Notes: generated by a model not told the origin, from the letters alone. A DNA stretch of 64,000 nt from Tatumella morbirosei (GCF_000757425.2 NZ_JPKR02000004.1:310001-374000), one strand, 5' to 3'. Counted from the stretch's first letter, positions 46,938 to 57,130 are shown. Numbers and translations are program-made.

Positions 46938-47438
46938 ATGGTCAGGTTTATTGTTGCTGGAATAGCTGTATTGTTATCAATAGGTAATGCAACTGCCGCT
47001 ATTGAAGTATTCCTTGCACCTCCAGGCTGGCAACGCAGTACTGACTCTACTGTGGAAATTAAGGATTACCTTACCAGCAAAAAATCAGGTGACAAGACTG
47101 TTGAAAATTCGTATTTACCGGTAATTTTTTCTGCTGTTGAAATTTATCGTAATCAGGTTCAAAAACAGATTAATGGTATGTTTACTCAGACGGAACTGAA
47201 AAAATATTCTGGTACAATTTGCAAGATAGACATCACCACTGGAAATACAGCTATTGACGATCCCGACCCTCCGGAATTATTCGCATTAGACTACTATGCT
47301 GATAATTCCCGGGCTGGTTGTCAGGTCTTAATCAAAAAATTAGAGAAATTAGTTACTCATGGTCGCTTCCGACAATATCCTGTGCGCGCGAAAGAACATG
47401 GAATGCTATCTATTGATATGCTTTGGGTTTATAGCTAA
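46938..47438 (+). CDS. Hypothetical secreted protein
   Basis: A 166-residue protein with a likely signal peptide (about residues 1-20, MVRFIVAGIAVLLSIGNATA). The mature region has three cysteines and the block IDDPDPPELFALDYYADNSRAGC. I recognise no family. The coding sequence is clearly richer in A+T than the neighbouring operon and its ribosome-binding site is weak, pointing to recent acquisition. It is the longest intact frame in the decayed segment between the nucleoside hydrolase operon and gcvT. Confidence 0.55.
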   Translation: MVRFIVAGIAVLLSIGNATAAIEVFLAPPGWQRSTDSTVEIKDYLTSKKSGDKTVENSYLPVIFSAVEIYRNQVQKQINGMFTQTELKKYSGTICKIDITTGNTAIDDPDPPELFALDYYADNSRAGCQVLIKKLEKLVTHGRFRQYPVRAKEHGMLSIDMLWVYS

Positions 47439-47555
47439 AAGATATTCAAGTAGGCATCACACCTGATATTATATGTTCAATGCTATCTCGTTTGTATCAA
47501 CGGTGGTTCGTTTACTGGGGTATTGTCAGGCAGATTAGAAAAGCAATTTGATGAG

Positions 47556-47882
47556 ATGACCAGGGATTACAGTAAAGATCGCCTTCTGGCTGCGGGTTTC
47601 ACGGTGAAGGAGTTACAGAAACTACAGAATAATATCGATAACTTTGGCGGTACGTTTAAGGAAGTTATCACAGAGTTAGCCCGAAGGTTTAAAATTTTCC
47701 TGTGGGTTTTCTGTTGTTGTGTTGCCTGTTTTTTGTTTCTTTGTTTTTTGAAGATTGATGACTCCGGATATATTTTTGGTGGTGGTATATCGTTACTTGT
47801 TGCAGTATTTATCATTGGGTTTTCTCAACCGCCAGTCATCTCATTTAAATGCTGGCAGTTTTGTCGGATAAATAAAGATTAG
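47556..47882 (+). CDS. Small two-helix membrane protein (copy 1)
   Basis: A 108-residue product whose N-terminal half is an amphipathic cytoplasmic-type segment (LLAAGFTVKELQKLQNNIDNF) followed by two hydrophobic helices rich in Cys and Phe. It is a clear paralogue of the minus-strand gene at 48224-48535: both share LL-x2-GF, KL-x-NNI, GG, LA-x-RF, and K-x-W-x-F-x-R near the end. The frame is open from a TTG at 47523. It directly precedes a DUF4225 remnant, and the pair could be an immunity and effector-type module. That is inference only. Confidence 0.5.
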   Translation: MTRDYSKDRLLAAGFTVKELQKLQNNIDNFGGTFKEVITELARRFKIFLWVFCCCVACFLFLCFLKIDDSGYIFGGGISLLVAVFIIGFSQPPVISFKCWQFCRINKD

Positions 47883-48249
47883 TTATTCTCTATGCCGGGG
47901 CGCGAATGGCATAAGTAAAGAAGTTGCCCATTATGCAATGGATAATCAAACCTCAGAGGGTTTGGTTGCTGATGCAACTATGTCCACCGCTGAATTTATG
48001 GGATTTAGCCGTCATAGTGGGCTCGGGCTATATAAATCAGTCTCGCTGGTTGCAAATGCCTGTAGCATATTCGGTCTGTTCAGACGCCCCGGGACATGGC
48101 GTTTATTTCGATATCTGCCCGCCGATGATTACCGGAAAGTCAGCACCCTAAGCCGTCCAAAACTTACAATGAAAATTGTCGGTTATGGTGTTAAAGCTAA
48201 GATCATATTTGACCTTATGTCTATTAATGATACGGCTTCGAATGAGTGA
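47872..48249 (+). pseudogene. C-terminal remnant of a DUF4225 protein
   Basis: The frame reads GANGISKEVAHYAMDNQ and then SEGLVADATMSTAEFMGF, YKSVSLVANACSIFGL, RRPGTWRLFRYLPADDYRKV and SRPKLTMKIVGYGVKAKIIFD, a pattern I associate with the C-terminal part of DUF4225 proteins. Family-like sequence extends upstream of the first ATG (47938) back to a stop at 47869, so the N-terminal half is missing and no proper start exists. DUF4225 genes are commonly seen near type VI or polymorphic-toxin loci, though I cannot confirm the function. Confidence 0.6.
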
Positions 48250-48535
48250 TTAACCTGCGAAAGCGCCATGACTTATATGCCAGTTTCGCTGGCGTTAAAT
48301 ACCATATAAAAGGTAATACAACCGCCAGTGTGGTCGCAAGCGTGATGCTGGTAGCTACAGATGCCAGCATCAGTGTGAAAGCAAGCAGGGTAAAAGCAGC
48401 GATAGTTATCCACTTTGAGGCATTAAAGCGGTTAGCCAGATCATGGGTCACGGAATCCAGCGATCCGCCGTAATGAGCAATATTGTTTTTCAGTTTTTCC
48501 AGGTCTGCATGACTAAACCCTGACCTGAGTAGCAT
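48224..48535 (-). CDS. Small two-helix membrane protein (copy 2)
   Basis: A 103-residue minus-strand product starting MLLRSGFSHADLEKLKNNIA, with two hydrophobic helices (about residues 42-85) and a basic tail. It is paralogous to the plus-strand gene at 47556. The ATG at 48535 lacks a good ribosome-binding site. An upstream out-of-frame ATG with GGAAGGTGGA suggests that the original 5' end was lost or frameshifted. It overlaps the end of the DUF4225 remnant tail to tail. Confidence 0.45.
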   Translation of the reverse strand: MLLRSGFSHADLEKLKNNIAHYGGSLDSVTHDLANRFNASKWITIAAFTLLAFTLMLASVATSITLATTLAVVLPFIWYLTPAKLAYKSWRFRRLITHSKPYH

Positions 48536-48732
48536 CACTCACTTTCATAGCAATCCACCTTCCATCCTTAAAATGCAGATACCACTTTGCAGCAACTATA
48601 CACAAAAATTCCGGACAACGCCGGGTCATATTTAATCATTGGCTCTCAGGTTTTGTATATCACTTCAGCGGTAAGCCACCGTTCATTAAGCCTGAATTAT
48701 ATCGGGCCCGATTTACCTGTTTTTCTCAGATG

Positions 48733-48843
48733 CGGAATTTCCTGCATGAACCTCGAGTGATTGCCGGGACGCAGGATTCTGACTGTTTCACGCTAGACTC
48801 AGCACTGCTCAGCCTTGATTGCACCGTAATGGATCCTCGTTTG
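48733..48843 (+). pseudogene. Remnant of a second nucleoside hydrolase gene
   Basis: The frame reads FLHEPRVIAGTQDSDCF and LLSLDCTV, matching CLHDPCVIAGLLDPDCF and VSVDCTP of the intact nucleoside hydrolase around residue 231. The rest of the gene is absent on the left, and the last 40-odd codons are deleted. The sequence runs directly into the right copy of the direct repeat. Confidence 0.65.
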
Positions 48844-48845
48844 AT
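48826..48845 (+). repeat. Direct repeat, right copy
   Basis: Matches 46642-46661. The two copies bracket the A+T-rich decayed segment of about 2.2 kb. Confidence 0.55.
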
Positions 48846-49186
48846 TTATTCTAATTTGACGCTGTGCTTTGCCTTACTTTTTCTAATCCGAAGTGTTGGG
48901 AATGGAATCCTGTCTTAACATTAACCCCTACCGATACTCTGCAAATATGCTGAGTAAAGCTCATTATTCTGGAGTTTTAAACTGCCGTTTTATTATATTG
49001 TGATGTTTTTATCTGTAATTATTTGCGCACCATTATAGTGCACACCCCTGTTTCGCCATTATTTTGCTTATAGTTAATTTTGCCTTTCAGTGGTAAGTTT
49101 TTGCTAAGGATAACGTTTGCGTTGCGACAGAGAATCGTGGCGGCCTGACGGCTCAGGGTAAACCCTTACTTATCAACGGGACAGTT
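48846..49186 (+). promoter_or_regulatory. Upstream region of gcvTHP
   Basis: This A+T-rich stretch should contain the gcvT promoter and, by analogy with E. coli, GcvA and Lrp contact regions; I cannot place these sites. A palindrome GCAC-N7-GTGC at 49027-49041 is the most distinct element. There is no glycine riboswitch pattern. CAACGGGACAGTT leads into the gcvT ATG. Confidence 0.4.
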
Positions 49187-50281
49187 ATGACTCAGCACAC
49201 ACCTTTGTTTGAACAGCATCAGGCCTGCGGGGCCAGAATGGTGGATTTTCACGGCTGGATGATGCCTCTGCATTACGGTTCTCAGATTGATGAACATCAG
49301 GCCGTCCGCCACGATGCCGGAATGTTCGATGTTTCACATATGACCATCGTGGATATCACCGGGCCGCGCAGCCGCGAGTTCCTGCGCTATCTGCTGGCGA
49401 ATGATGTCGCCAAACTGACCGTTCCGGGCAAAGCCTTATACAGCGCGATGCTGAATGCTTCCGGAGGGGTGATTGATGATTTAATTGTCTATTTCCTGAG
49501 CGAGGAGTATTTCCGGCTGGTGGTCAACTCTGCCACCAGAGAAAAAGACCTGGCCTGGTTAACTGAGCATGCCCGCGGGTTTGGGGTGACATTACAGGAA
49601 CGCAGCGAACTGGCACTGATAGCGGTGCAGGGGCCGCAGGCACAGCAGAAAGCCCGCAGCCTGTTTACCGACAGCCAGCGTCAGCAAACCGAAGGGCTGG
49701 CACCGTTTTTCGGGGTACAGAGTGGTGATTTGTTTATTGCCACCACCGGTTACACCGGCGAAGCAGGCTATGAAATTGCGCTGCCCGCCAGCCAGGCCGC
49801 TGACTTCTGGCAGAAGTTACTTCACGCCGGAGTGAAACCGGCCGGGCTCGGTGCCCGTGATACCCTGCGGCTGGAAGCCGGCATGAATCTGTATGGTCAG
49901 GAAATGGATGAGTCAGTGTCCCCGCTGGCGGCGAATATGGGCTGGACTATCGCCTGGCAACCGGAGGATCGCCAGTTTATCGGGCGTGAGGCACTGGAAC
50001 AGCAACGCCGGCAGGGCCACGAAAAACTGGTCGGTCTGGTGCTGAAAGAAAAAGGTGTATTGCGAAATGAGCTGCCGGTGCTGTTTACTGACAGTGACGG
50101 TGTACAGCAGCAGGGGATTATCACCAGCGGTTCATTTTCCCCCACCCTGGGCTGCGGTATTGCCCTGGCAAGAGTTCCTGCCTCAATCACTGATACTGCG
50201 GTGGTACAAATTCGCCAGCGTGAGATGCCGGTCACCGTCACCCGGCCGGTGTTCGTTCGCGCCGGCAAACCTTTGGTATAA
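49187..50281 (+). CDS. gcvT: Glycine cleavage system T protein (aminomethyltransferase)
   Basis: Transfers the methylene group from aminomethyl-lipoyl GcvH to tetrahydrofolate, releasing ammonia. The 364-residue protein (E. coli 364) has the GMFDVSHM folate-domain block, the [12 protein letters not shown] signature around residue 187, and the catalytic Asp region near [17 protein letters not shown]. First gene of gcvT-gcvH-gcvP. Its one-carbon product joins the folate pool served by fau. Confidence 0.97.
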   Translation: MTQHTPLFEQHQACGARMVDFHGWMMPLHYGSQIDEHQAVRHDAGMFDVSHMTIVDITGPRSREFLRYLLANDVAKLTVPGKALYSAMLNASGGVIDDLIVYFLSEEYFRLVVNSATREKDLAWLTEHARGFGVTLQERSELALIAVQGPQAQQKARSLFTDSQRQQTEGLAPFFGVQSGDLFIATTGYTGEAGYEIALPASQAADFWQKLLHAGVKPAGLGARDTLRLEAGMNLYGQEMDESVSPLAANMGWTIAWQPEDRQFIGREALEQQRRQGHEKLVGLVLKEKGVLRNELPVLFTDSDGVQQQGIITSGSFSPTLGCGIALARVPASITDTAVVQIRQREMPVTVTRPVFVRAGKPLV

Positions 50282-50306
50282 AGAATAATTTCAGGAGATA
50301 ACCCTA

Positions 50307-50687
50307 ATGAGCAATGTCCCGGCTGAACTTAAATACCGTGAAAGTCACGAGTGGGTGCGTTTTGAACAGGATGGCAGTGTAACGGTCGGCATTACCGAAC
50401 ATGCCCAGCAACTGCTGGGTGACATGGTGTTTGTTGACCTGCCTGAGGTGGGCGCTCAACTGCAACAGGGGGATGATTGTGCGGTGGCCGAATCCGTCAA
50501 AGCCGCATCCGATATCTATGCACCGCTTAACGGTGAAGTGATTGCTGTTAACCAAGCGCTGGGAGAAAACCCGGAGCTGGTCAACAGCGACCCTTACAGC
50601 GAAGGCTGGTTGTTCAGACTGCAACCTGCCGGTGGTGAAGATGGCCTGCTGGATGCAGCAGCCTATCAGGCCGCCATTGGCGAATAA
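50307..50687 (+). CDS. gcvH: Glycine cleavage system H protein
   Basis: Lipoyl carrier of the glycine cleavage complex. The 126-residue protein has the hybrid-fold lipoyl domain with the modified lysine K65 in [12 protein letters not shown]. The preceding [15 protein letters not shown] and the C-terminal block [18 protein letters not shown] are typical. TTTCAGGAGATAACCCTA upstream gives a strong ribosome-binding site. E. coli GcvH is 129 aa. Confidence 0.97.
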   Translation: MSNVPAELKYRESHEWVRFEQDGSVTVGITEHAQQLLGDMVFVDLPEVGAQLQQGDDCAVAESVKAASDIYAPLNGEVIAVNQALGENPELVNSDPYSEGWLFRLQPAGGEDGLLDAAAYQAAIGE

Positions 50688-50789
50688 CTGCCAGACCCCG
50701 GCTGCACAGTCTGTGGCCGGAATGACCTTAAACGGCAGTCGCCAGTGATGCTGCCGTATTAATTCCAGCCTGATTCAGGACGCACAGCG

Positions 50790-53669
50790 ATGACCCGGAC
50801 TCTCAGCCAGCTTGAAAACCAGAACGACTTTATCTCCCGCCATATTGGCCCGACCGAACAGCAGCAACAAACCATGCTACAAAGCATCGGTGCGGACAGC
50901 TTACCGGCACTGATTAATGCGATTGTTCCGCAGTCCATCCGTTTGCCGGAACTGCCGGCGACAGGTGAAGCGGTCACTGAGCAACAGGCTCTGGCTGAGC
51001 TTAAGGCAATTGCCGGAAAAAATAAGTGTTATAAATCCTGGATAGGGATGGGTTACAGCGCGGTCATTACCCCGCCGGTGATCCTGCGAAATCTGCTGGA
51101 GAATCCGGGCTGGTACACCGCCTATACACCTTATCAGCCGGAGGTTTCTCAGGGCCGGCTGGAAGCACTGCTTAACTTTCAACAACTGACCCTGGATTTA
51201 ACCGGCATGGATATCGCCTCGGCCTCGTTGCTGGATGAGGCGACTGCGGCGGCCGAAGCGATGGCCATGGCGAAACGCGTCAGTAAACTGAAAAATGCCA
51301 ACAAATTCTTTGTAGCCGATGATGTCCATCCGCAAACCCTGGATGTGGTACGGACCCGTGCCGAAACCTTTGGTTTTGAACTGATCATTGACGCGGCAGA
51401 ACGGGCGGCTGACCATCAGGACCTGTTTGGCGTCCTGCTGCAGTACTGCGGTACCCGCGGTCATCTGCATGACTACCGTGAAATCATCGCTCAGCTAAAA
51501 CAACGCAAGGTGATTGTCAGTGTTGCCGCCGATTTTATGGCGCTGGTATTACTGACCTCACCGGGCGCTCAGGGCGCGGATATTGTCTTTGGGTCATCAC
51601 AGCGTTTTGGTGTGCCTATGGGCTATGGCGGACCGCATGCGGCGTTCTTCGCCAGCCGTGACGAGCATAAACGTGCCATGCCGGGCCGGATTATCGGGGT
51701 ATCACGGGATGTCAGCGGTAATCAGGCGCTGCGTATGGCCATGCAGACCCGTGAGCAACATATCCGCCGTGAAAAAGCCAATTCTAACATCTGTACCTCG
51801 CAGGTGTTGCTGGCCAATATTGCCGGAATGTATGCGGTGTGGCACGGGCCACAAGGGCTAAAAACCATTGCCGAACGTATTCACCGGATGACCGATATCC
51901 TGGCGGCCGCGTTGCAGCAACGGGGTATGAAAATCCGTAATCTTCAGTGGTTTGATACCCTGATGGTGGAAGTGAAAGACAAAGCGGCGGTACTGCAACG
52001 TGCGGCTGAGCATCAGGTTAACCTGCGCACCGATCTGCACCAGGCGGTGGGGATCACGCTGGATGAGACCACCGTGCGTCAGGATCTGCAGACTCTGATA
52101 ACCATTCTGACCGGTGATACGGCACCCGCAGATATTGAAAGTCTCGATCAGTTACTGGCGGCAGAAAGTCACTCGATCCCGCAGGCGTTATATCGTACTG
52201 ATGCCATCCTCAGCCACCCGGTGTTTAACCGTTATCACAGTGAAACGGAAATGATGCGTTATCTGCACCGGCTGGAGAAAAAAGATCTGGCTCTGAATCA
52301 GGCGATGATCCCGCTCGGTTCCTGCACCATGAAACTGAATGCCGCTGCAGAAATGTTGCCGATCACCTGGCCGGAATTTGCTGGGTTACACCCTTTTTGT
52401 CCGACCTCTCAGGCAGCCGGTTACCTGCAGATGATTGATATGTTGTCACGCTGGCTGGTGCAACTGACCGGCTACGATGCCCTCTGTATGCAGCCCAATT
52501 CCGGGGCCCAGGGGGAGTATGCCGGCCTGCTGGCTATCCGCCGTTATCATGAAAGCCGCCAGCAGCCGGAACGCAATATCTGCCTGATTCCGGCCTCTGC
52601 CCACGGCACCAATCCTGCCTCGGCACAAATGGCAGGGATGGAAGTGGTGGTGGTGGCCTGTGATAAACAGGGCAACATTGATCTGGATGATCTGCGTCTG
52701 AAAGCCGGGCAGGCGGGTGAACAACTCTCCTGTATTATGGTCACTTACCCCTCGACCCACGGTGTCTATGAGGCCACTATCGGTGAGGTCTGTGAAATTG
52801 TTCATCAGCACGGCGGCCAGGTCTATCTGGACGGTGCCAATATGAATGCCCAGGTCGGGCTCACCTCGCCCGGATTTATCGGCGCAGATGTTTCGCACCT
52901 TAATCTGCACAAAACATTCTGTATTCCGCATGGCGGCGGCGGGCCGGGAATGGGACCGATTGGCGTTAAAGCGCACCTGGCCCCGTTTGTTCCGGGCCAC
53001 AGCGTGGTACAACTGGACGGCGTTCTGACCCGTGAAGGGGCGGTTTCGGCGGCACCTTTTGGCAGCGCCTCTATTTTGCCTATCAGCTGGATGTATATCC
53101 GGATGATGGGCGCAGAAGGTTTACGCCAGGCCAGCTCGGTGGCGATTCTGAATGCGAACTATATTGCCCGCCGGCTCAGCGATGCTTACCCGATTCTGTA
53201 TACCGGCGCGCACGGACATGTGGCGCATGAATGTATTCTGGATATCCGCCCACTGAAAGAGCAGACCGGGATCAGTGAGATGGATATTGCCAAACGGCTG
53301 ATTGACTACGGTTTCCACGCACCGACCATGTCATTCCCGGTGGCCGGCACACTGATGGTGGAACCTACCGAGTCGGAAAGTCAGCAGGAACTGGACCGGT
53401 TTATCGCCGCCATGCTGGCGATCCGCAGCGAAATAGACAAAGTGGCCGCGGGTGAATGGCCGGCGGACGATAACCCGCTGGTCAATGCCCCACATACCCA
53501 GCAGGAAATCACGGGGGACTGGCAGCACAGTTACTCCCGTGAACAGGCCGTTTTCCCGGCCGGCAGTGAGGATAAATACTGGCCGACAGTCAAACGGCTG
53601 GATGATGTTTATGGCGATCGTAATCTGTTCTGCTCCTGTGTACCGATCAGCGATTATCAGGCACAGTAA
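50790..53669 (+). CDS. gcvP: Glycine dehydrogenase (decarboxylating), P protein
   Basis: Homodimeric PLP enzyme that decarboxylates glycine and loads the aminomethyl group onto GcvH. The 959-residue chain (E. coli 957) is the single-chain form with two homologous halves. The PLP lysine is K708 in [18 protein letters not shown] in the second half, and the first half holds the inactive counterpart. It lies 102 nt after gcvH, with a clear terminator downstream. Confidence 0.97.
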   Translation: MTRTLSQLENQNDFISRHIGPTEQQQQTMLQSIGADSLPALINAIVPQSIRLPELPATGEAVTEQQALAELKAIAGKNKCYKSWIGMGYSAVITPPVILRNLLENPGWYTAYTPYQPEVSQGRLEALLNFQQLTLDLTGMDIASASLLDEATAAAEAMAMAKRVSKLKNANKFFVADDVHPQTLDVVRTRAETFGFELIIDAAERAADHQDLFGVLLQYCGTRGHLHDYREIIAQLKQRKVIVSVAADFMALVLLTSPGAQGADIVFGSSQRFGVPMGYGGPHAAFFASRDEHKRAMPGRIIGVSRDVSGNQALRMAMQTREQHIRREKANSNICTSQVLLANIAGMYAVWHGPQGLKTIAERIHRMTDILAAALQQRGMKIRNLQWFDTLMVEVKDKAAVLQRAAEHQVNLRTDLHQAVGITLDETTVRQDLQTLITILTGDTAPADIESLDQLLAAESHSIPQALYRTDAILSHPVFNRYHSETEMMRYLHRLEKKDLALNQAMIPLGSCTMKLNAAAEMLPITWPEFAGLHPFCPTSQAAGYLQMIDMLSRWLVQLTGYDALCMQPNSGAQGEYAGLLAIRRYHESRQQPERNICLIPASAHGTNPASAQMAGMEVVVVACDKQGNIDLDDLRLKAGQAGEQLSCIMVTYPSTHGVYEATIGEVCEIVHQHGGQVYLDGANMNAQVGLTSPGFIGADVSHLNLHKTFCIPHGGGGPGMGPIGVKAHLAPFVPGHSVVQLDGVLTREGAVSAAPFGSASILPISWMYIRMMGAEGLRQASSVAILNANYIARRLSDAYPILYTGAHGHVAHECILDIRPLKEQTGISEMDIAKRLIDYGFHAPTMSFPVAGTLMVEPTESESQQELDRFIAAMLAIRSEIDKVAAGEWPADDNPLVNAPHTQQEITGDWQHSYSREQAVFPAGSEDKYWPTVKRLDDVYGDRNLFCSCVPISDYQAQ

Positions 53670-53704
53670 GGCTATTGCCGTCATAAAATTCGGTTAATGT
53701 TACT

Positions 53705-53735
53705 ACCGCGGCTGTTTACAGACCGCGGTTTTTTA
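53705..53735 (+). terminator. Rho-independent terminator of gcvTHP
   Basis: The stem ACCGCGG / CCGCGGT, with an 11-nt loop, is followed by TTTTTTA. Confidence 0.85.
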
Positions 53736-53748
53736 TTGGGGAGGATCG

Positions 53749-54300
53749 ATGAAGAAACTGAACACTGCCCGTCTGACCGGACGCCGCTTAACCGCACAGG
53801 ACTGGCCGTTCTTTTTCCGGCTCTACCAGGACCGACAGGTAATGCGCTTTATCAGTGATCCGCTGACTGAGCCGGAAATCCGTGAACGCTTTAATCAACG
53901 CCTGGTTGACTGGGATCGCCACAGCAACCACTGGCTCTGTCTGTTACTTTGCGAGGCTGAACAGGGCAGGCCGGTCGGGCTTACCGGCTGGTGCATGACC
54001 GAGCCCGGGATTGCTGAAGCGGGTTTTATTCTCAGCCGTGACGGGCAGGGCAAAGGCTATGGCAGTGAGTCGTTGAATGCGCTGAGCAGGGCATTTTTTT
54101 CCGGCCACTACGGCCACCGGTTGTTCTGCCGGGTGACTGAAGGTAACAGCCCCTGCATACGCCTGATGGAGCGATGCGGTTTTCAGCACGAAGGTTGTTT
54201 AAGGCAAAGCTTCTGGCTTAACGGGGAGTGGCACAATGACCTGTTGTACTCACGGTTAGGCAGTGACCCGGCAGCCGCTGAACCGGTCCGCGCCGATTGA
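53749..54300 (+). CDS. GNAT family N-acetyltransferase, RimJ/RimL-like
   Basis: A 183-residue protein of the RimJ/RimL branch of GNAT enzymes. It starts with the typical LNTARLTGRRLTAQDWPFFF. The acetyl-CoA site is GFILSRDGQGKGYGSESL around residue 100, and the terminal strands contain RLMERCGFQHEG. The substrate could be a protein N-terminus, an amino acid or a drug; sequence does not decide. GGGGAGGATCG precedes the ATG. E. coli lacks this gene between gcvP and trhA. Confidence 0.85.
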   Translation: MKKLNTARLTGRRLTAQDWPFFFRLYQDRQVMRFISDPLTEPEIRERFNQRLVDWDRHSNHWLCLLLCEAEQGRPVGLTGWCMTEPGIAEAGFILSRDGQGKGYGSESLNALSRAFFSGHYGHRLFCRVTEGNSPCIRLMERCGFQHEGCLRQSFWLNGEWHNDLLYSRLGSDPAAAEPVRAD

Positions 54301-54462
54301 TTTTGCACAGAAACGGGGGGATGCAGGGCCGGTCCCTCTGTCAGGTAATCCGGTTACAGCCGTTCACAAATTTATTTCGGCTTACAACTGTACACTGAAA
54401 ATATTCTTCGCTACGCTGTCGGTGATTTATCAGGAATCCGGGAATAATTCAGGAAGCATTCG

Positions 54463-55116
54463 ATGACCAAACACCGTTTTTTTCCGAAGGGATACTCCGT
54501 CGCCGAAGAAGTCGCCAACAGTGTCAGTCACGCCCTGGGATGTGTATTCGGTATTGTCGGGTTGGTATTATTACTGACTAAGGCAATTAAGACCCAGGCC
54601 GGTGCAATGGCAATCACCAGTTACAGCCTGTACGGTGGCAGCATGATCCTGCTGTTTTTTGCGTCCACGCTCTATCATGCCGTTCCCTCTCCGGGGGCGA
54701 AACCCTGGCTGAAGAAATTTGACCACTGTGCGATTTATCTGCTGATTGCCGGTACCTACACCCCGTTTTTGCTGGTGGGGCTGAAATCTCCGTTAGCCTA
54801 CGGACTGATGGTAGTTATCTGGTTACTGGCGCTGGCGGGGATAATTTTTAAGCTGGGGTTTGCTCACCGCTTTAAAATCGTCTCGCTGGTCACCTATTTG
54901 CTGATGGGCTGGTTATCGCTGGTGGTGATTTATCAGATGGCGACGCGGCTCTCGCCCGCCTGTGTCTGGTTACTGGCCATCGGCGGGATTGTCTATTCGC
55001 TGGGGGTTATTTTCTATGTCTCACGGCGAATTCCGTTTAACCATGCCATCTGGCACGGCTTTGTGCTGGGGGGCGCAGTCTGCCACTTCTGCGCCATTTA
55101 CTTTTACCTGCAATAA
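54463..55116 (+). CDS. trhA: Hemolysin III family membrane protein
   Basis: A 217-residue inner-membrane protein (E. coli yqfA) of the hemolysin III / PAQR-like superfamily with seven predicted helices. Conserved residues seen are NSVSHALG near residue 20, [26 protein letters not shown] and, near the end, [16 protein letters not shown], the probable metal-binding histidines. Roles in membrane homeostasis have been proposed; hemolysis is not established here. AGGAAGCATTCG precedes the ATG. Confidence 0.92.
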   Translation: MTKHRFFPKGYSVAEEVANSVSHALGCVFGIVGLVLLLTKAIKTQAGAMAITSYSLYGGSMILLFFASTLYHAVPSPGAKPWLKKFDHCAIYLLIAGTYTPFLLVGLKSPLAYGLMVVIWLLALAGIIFKLGFAHRFKIVSLVTYLLMGWLSLVVIYQMATRLSPACVWLLAIGGIVYSLGVIFYVSRRIPFNHAIWHGFVLGGAVCHFCAIYFYLQ

Positions 55117-55126
55117 ACTCCTGCTC

Positions 55127-55155
55127 GCGGCAGTGCCAGACTCAGACACTGCCGC
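55127..55155. terminator. Hairpin between convergent trhA and ygfZ
   Basis: A perfect 9-bp stem, GCGGCAGTG / CACTGCCGC, with an 11-nt loop lies between the two stop codons and probably serves both strands; no long T run. Confidence 0.65.
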
Positions 55156-55161
55156 AGAAGG

Positions 55162-56142
55162 TCAGTCGGCTTCTGCCAGGGAATAGGGCAGGGGTTGCAC
55201 GTTAAGTACCGCGCCTTCATCCCCTTCCGGACGCAGAACCGCGTCACTCTCCAGGTCATTATTCAGTACCGCCTGCAGTGACAGTTGGCCGTTACTCAGC
55301 CTGACGGCAGCCAGCACGGTGCCGGTCCGGCGCCATTTATCGCCCATTTGCAATTCCAGCGAATCTCCGGCGGCCGGAGTTTTTTCACTGTGACCCGACA
55401 GCCAGTAGAGGGCACGTTTATTCGCGCCACGATATTTTGCCCGCGCCACCATCTCCTGACCGGTGTAGCAACCCTTTTTAAAACTGATGGCATTCAGAGC
55501 CTGCAGATTGGTCGCCTGCGGAATAAATTCGGCGCTGACAGCGCTGTCAATCACCGGCTCTCCGGCGGCGATATTCAGCGCCAGCCATTGCTGACTGTCT
55601 GCCGTCTGTGCGTTGTTTAACGCCTGACGTAATGCCGTGGTTTGTGGTTCACCGGCAATCACCAGAAAACGTTCCTCCGGTAACGGCAACCACAGCAGCA
55701 GGGTTTCACCGGCCATCACCCGTGGATTCTCACCGTCCGGTAACTGAGCAAATTGCCCGGCCAGTGCCTCGCGGGCGCCGCTGCCCGCCACGCCGGTCAG
55801 TTGACGGCTGTCGTCAATAGTCAGAGTGACTTTGGAAAATACCGCATATTTTTTTAGCTCGGTCAGTTGCTGTTCGCGGACCTGGCGGCGCAGCAGATAG
55901 CCGTAATCCTCAAGGTCATGGAACAGGCGCAGGCTACTCCACATCTTGCCTTTCGCATCACAATGGGCGGCCAGCCGGTGATCATTCTCCTCAAGGGCTG
56001 CGACATCCAGCGTAAGCTGACCCTGCAGATAGCTGGTGCTGTCAGGTCCGCGGGCGGTCACCAGTGCCCAGTCGTCGAGTGCGATAACGGTCAGTGGCAG
56101 GGCGTCTGCCGGTGCCGGGTATGAAAGAGTATTTGCGGGCAT
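55162..56142 (-). CDS. ygfZ: tRNA-modifying protein YgfZ
   Basis: Folate-binding protein related to GcvT that supports Fe-S enzymes such as MiaB and succinate dehydrogenase. The 326-residue product (E. coli 326) has the invariant motif KGCYTGQE around residue 225, the folate-binding N-terminal fold and the end LPYSL. The frame is open to 56349, but homology starts near [13 protein letters not shown] and the ATG at 56142 has AGGATC upstream. Divergent from sdhE, itself involved in succinate dehydrogenase assembly. Confidence 0.95.
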   Translation of the reverse strand: MPANTLSYPAPADALPLTVIALDDWALVTARGPDSTSYLQGQLTLDVAALEENDHRLAAHCDAKGKMWSSLRLFHDLEDYGYLLRRQVREQQLTELKKYAVFSKVTLTIDDSRQLTGVAGSGAREALAGQFAQLPDGENPRVMAGETLLLWLPLPEERFLVIAGEPQTTALRQALNNAQTADSQQWLALNIAAGEPVIDSAVSAEFIPQATNLQALNAISFKKGCYTGQEMVARAKYRGANKRALYWLSGHSEKTPAAGDSLELQMGDKWRRTGTVLAAVRLSNGQLSLQAVLNNDLESDAVLRPEGDEGAVLNVQPLPYSLAEAD

Positions 56143-56454
56143 AAGAAGATCCTGTGACTGAATCTGAAGTACCGGTGCGCAAGAATCGGCGGTTGACCGT
56201 ATTCCCGCACCGGTGACGAAATTGACCTGTATCTGCGCATTATTCACCAAAGCGGCGTTGCTGAAAAGGGCACAACCACACCACAAATGCGCAAGGAGAG
56301 GGATTTTGCCGGAAACCGACGACGAATTTAAGCTCACCCTTGCCGGCATGCGGCGCGGTGCGCAATTTTAACCGCCGGTCAGCGGAGAGAGTCGCAAGGG
56401 GCAGGTTATCCGGGGTAAACTGTCTGCCTGTCGGTTAACAGCACAGGATAAATA

Positions 56455-56739
56455 ATGCCGAACATGACCTCCCCGGGAATCGAAGATAAATCCCGCGTTC
56501 AGTGGGCCTGCCGCCGTGGCATGCTGGAACTGGATATCGCGATTATGCCGTTCTTTAAATATGAATATGATTCGCTCAGTGACCACGATAAACAGTGCTT
56601 TATTAACCTGTTGCGGGCCGATGATCCTGATTTATTTAACTGGATGATGGAGCACGGCGAACCGGCAGACCCTGAGCTGAAACGGATGGTGAACCTGATT
56701 CGTGAACGCAACGCACAACGCGGGCCGGTGGCACTCTGA
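56455..56739 (+). CDS. sdhE: FAD assembly factor SdhE
   Basis: A small helical protein that assists covalent FAD attachment to SdhA and FrdA. It is 94 residues (E. coli 88), with the essential RGxxE motif in CRRGMLELD and the conserved [10 protein letters not shown]. The six extra residues at the N-terminus come from the start at 56455; another ATG three codons downstream would fit the family equally well. ygfX follows within a few bases. Confidence 0.94.
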   Translation: MPNMTSPGIEDKSRVQWACRRGMLELDIAIMPFFKYEYDSLSDHDKQCFINLLRADDPDLFNWMMEHGEPADPELKRMVNLIRERNAQRGPVAL

Positions 56740-56743
56740 GCTG

Positions 56744-57130
56744 ATGGCCTCACGGTGGGCAGTGCGGATTCAGCGGGGGGCAGAGGTTTTGCTGTTCATG
56801 TCGCTACTCTGTTCGCCCTGGCCGTTACTGTGGTCACCCCTGAAGCTGCTGGCTTTCCTGCTGGTCTGGCGGGAAGGGAAGCTGGCACGGCGGCGATTTT
56901 CTCAGCGCTCTGGAGCGATACAGCTCGATAATCAGGGTATCTGGTACTGGCAACAGCAACGCTGGCGGACGGTGCGAAATCCGGGCTGGCTTCCTTGTGC
57001 CGTATTACTGACACTGGAAAATGAACACAGCCAGCGAATCACATTCTGGCTGATGCAGGATGCCATGCCGGAAACTGACTGGCGTGGCCTGCGCATGCAC
57101 TGGTTTTATTGTTGCAGGTTACCCGACTAA
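56744..57130 (+). CDS. ygfX: YgfX/CptA family membrane protein
   Basis: A 128-residue protein with two closely spaced hydrophobic helices near the N-terminus (LLFMSLLCSPWPLL and the next segment) followed by a soluble part (IQLDNQGIWYWQQQRW). In E. coli YgfX was described as a toxin (CptA) paired with SdhE, a view that is debated. Start choice is open: ATG 56744 lies 4 nt after the sdhE stop. The frame also contains a GTG at 56702 and sequence before the ATG (RWHSEL) that resembles the E. coli N-terminus WQSDL, so the true start may be upstream. Confidence 0.8.
   Translation: MASRWAVRIQRGAEVLLFMSLLCSPWPLLWSPLKLLAFLLVWREGKLARRRFSQRSGAIQLDNQGIWYWQQQRWRTVRNPGWLPCAVLLTLENEHSQRITFWLMQDAMPETDWRGLRMHWFYCCRLPD

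Noticed and set aside
48846-49186. Glycine riboswitch upstream of gcvT
   Set aside because: No tandem glycine aptamer pattern is visible, and enterobacterial gcvTHP is controlled by GcvA, GcvR and Lrp instead.
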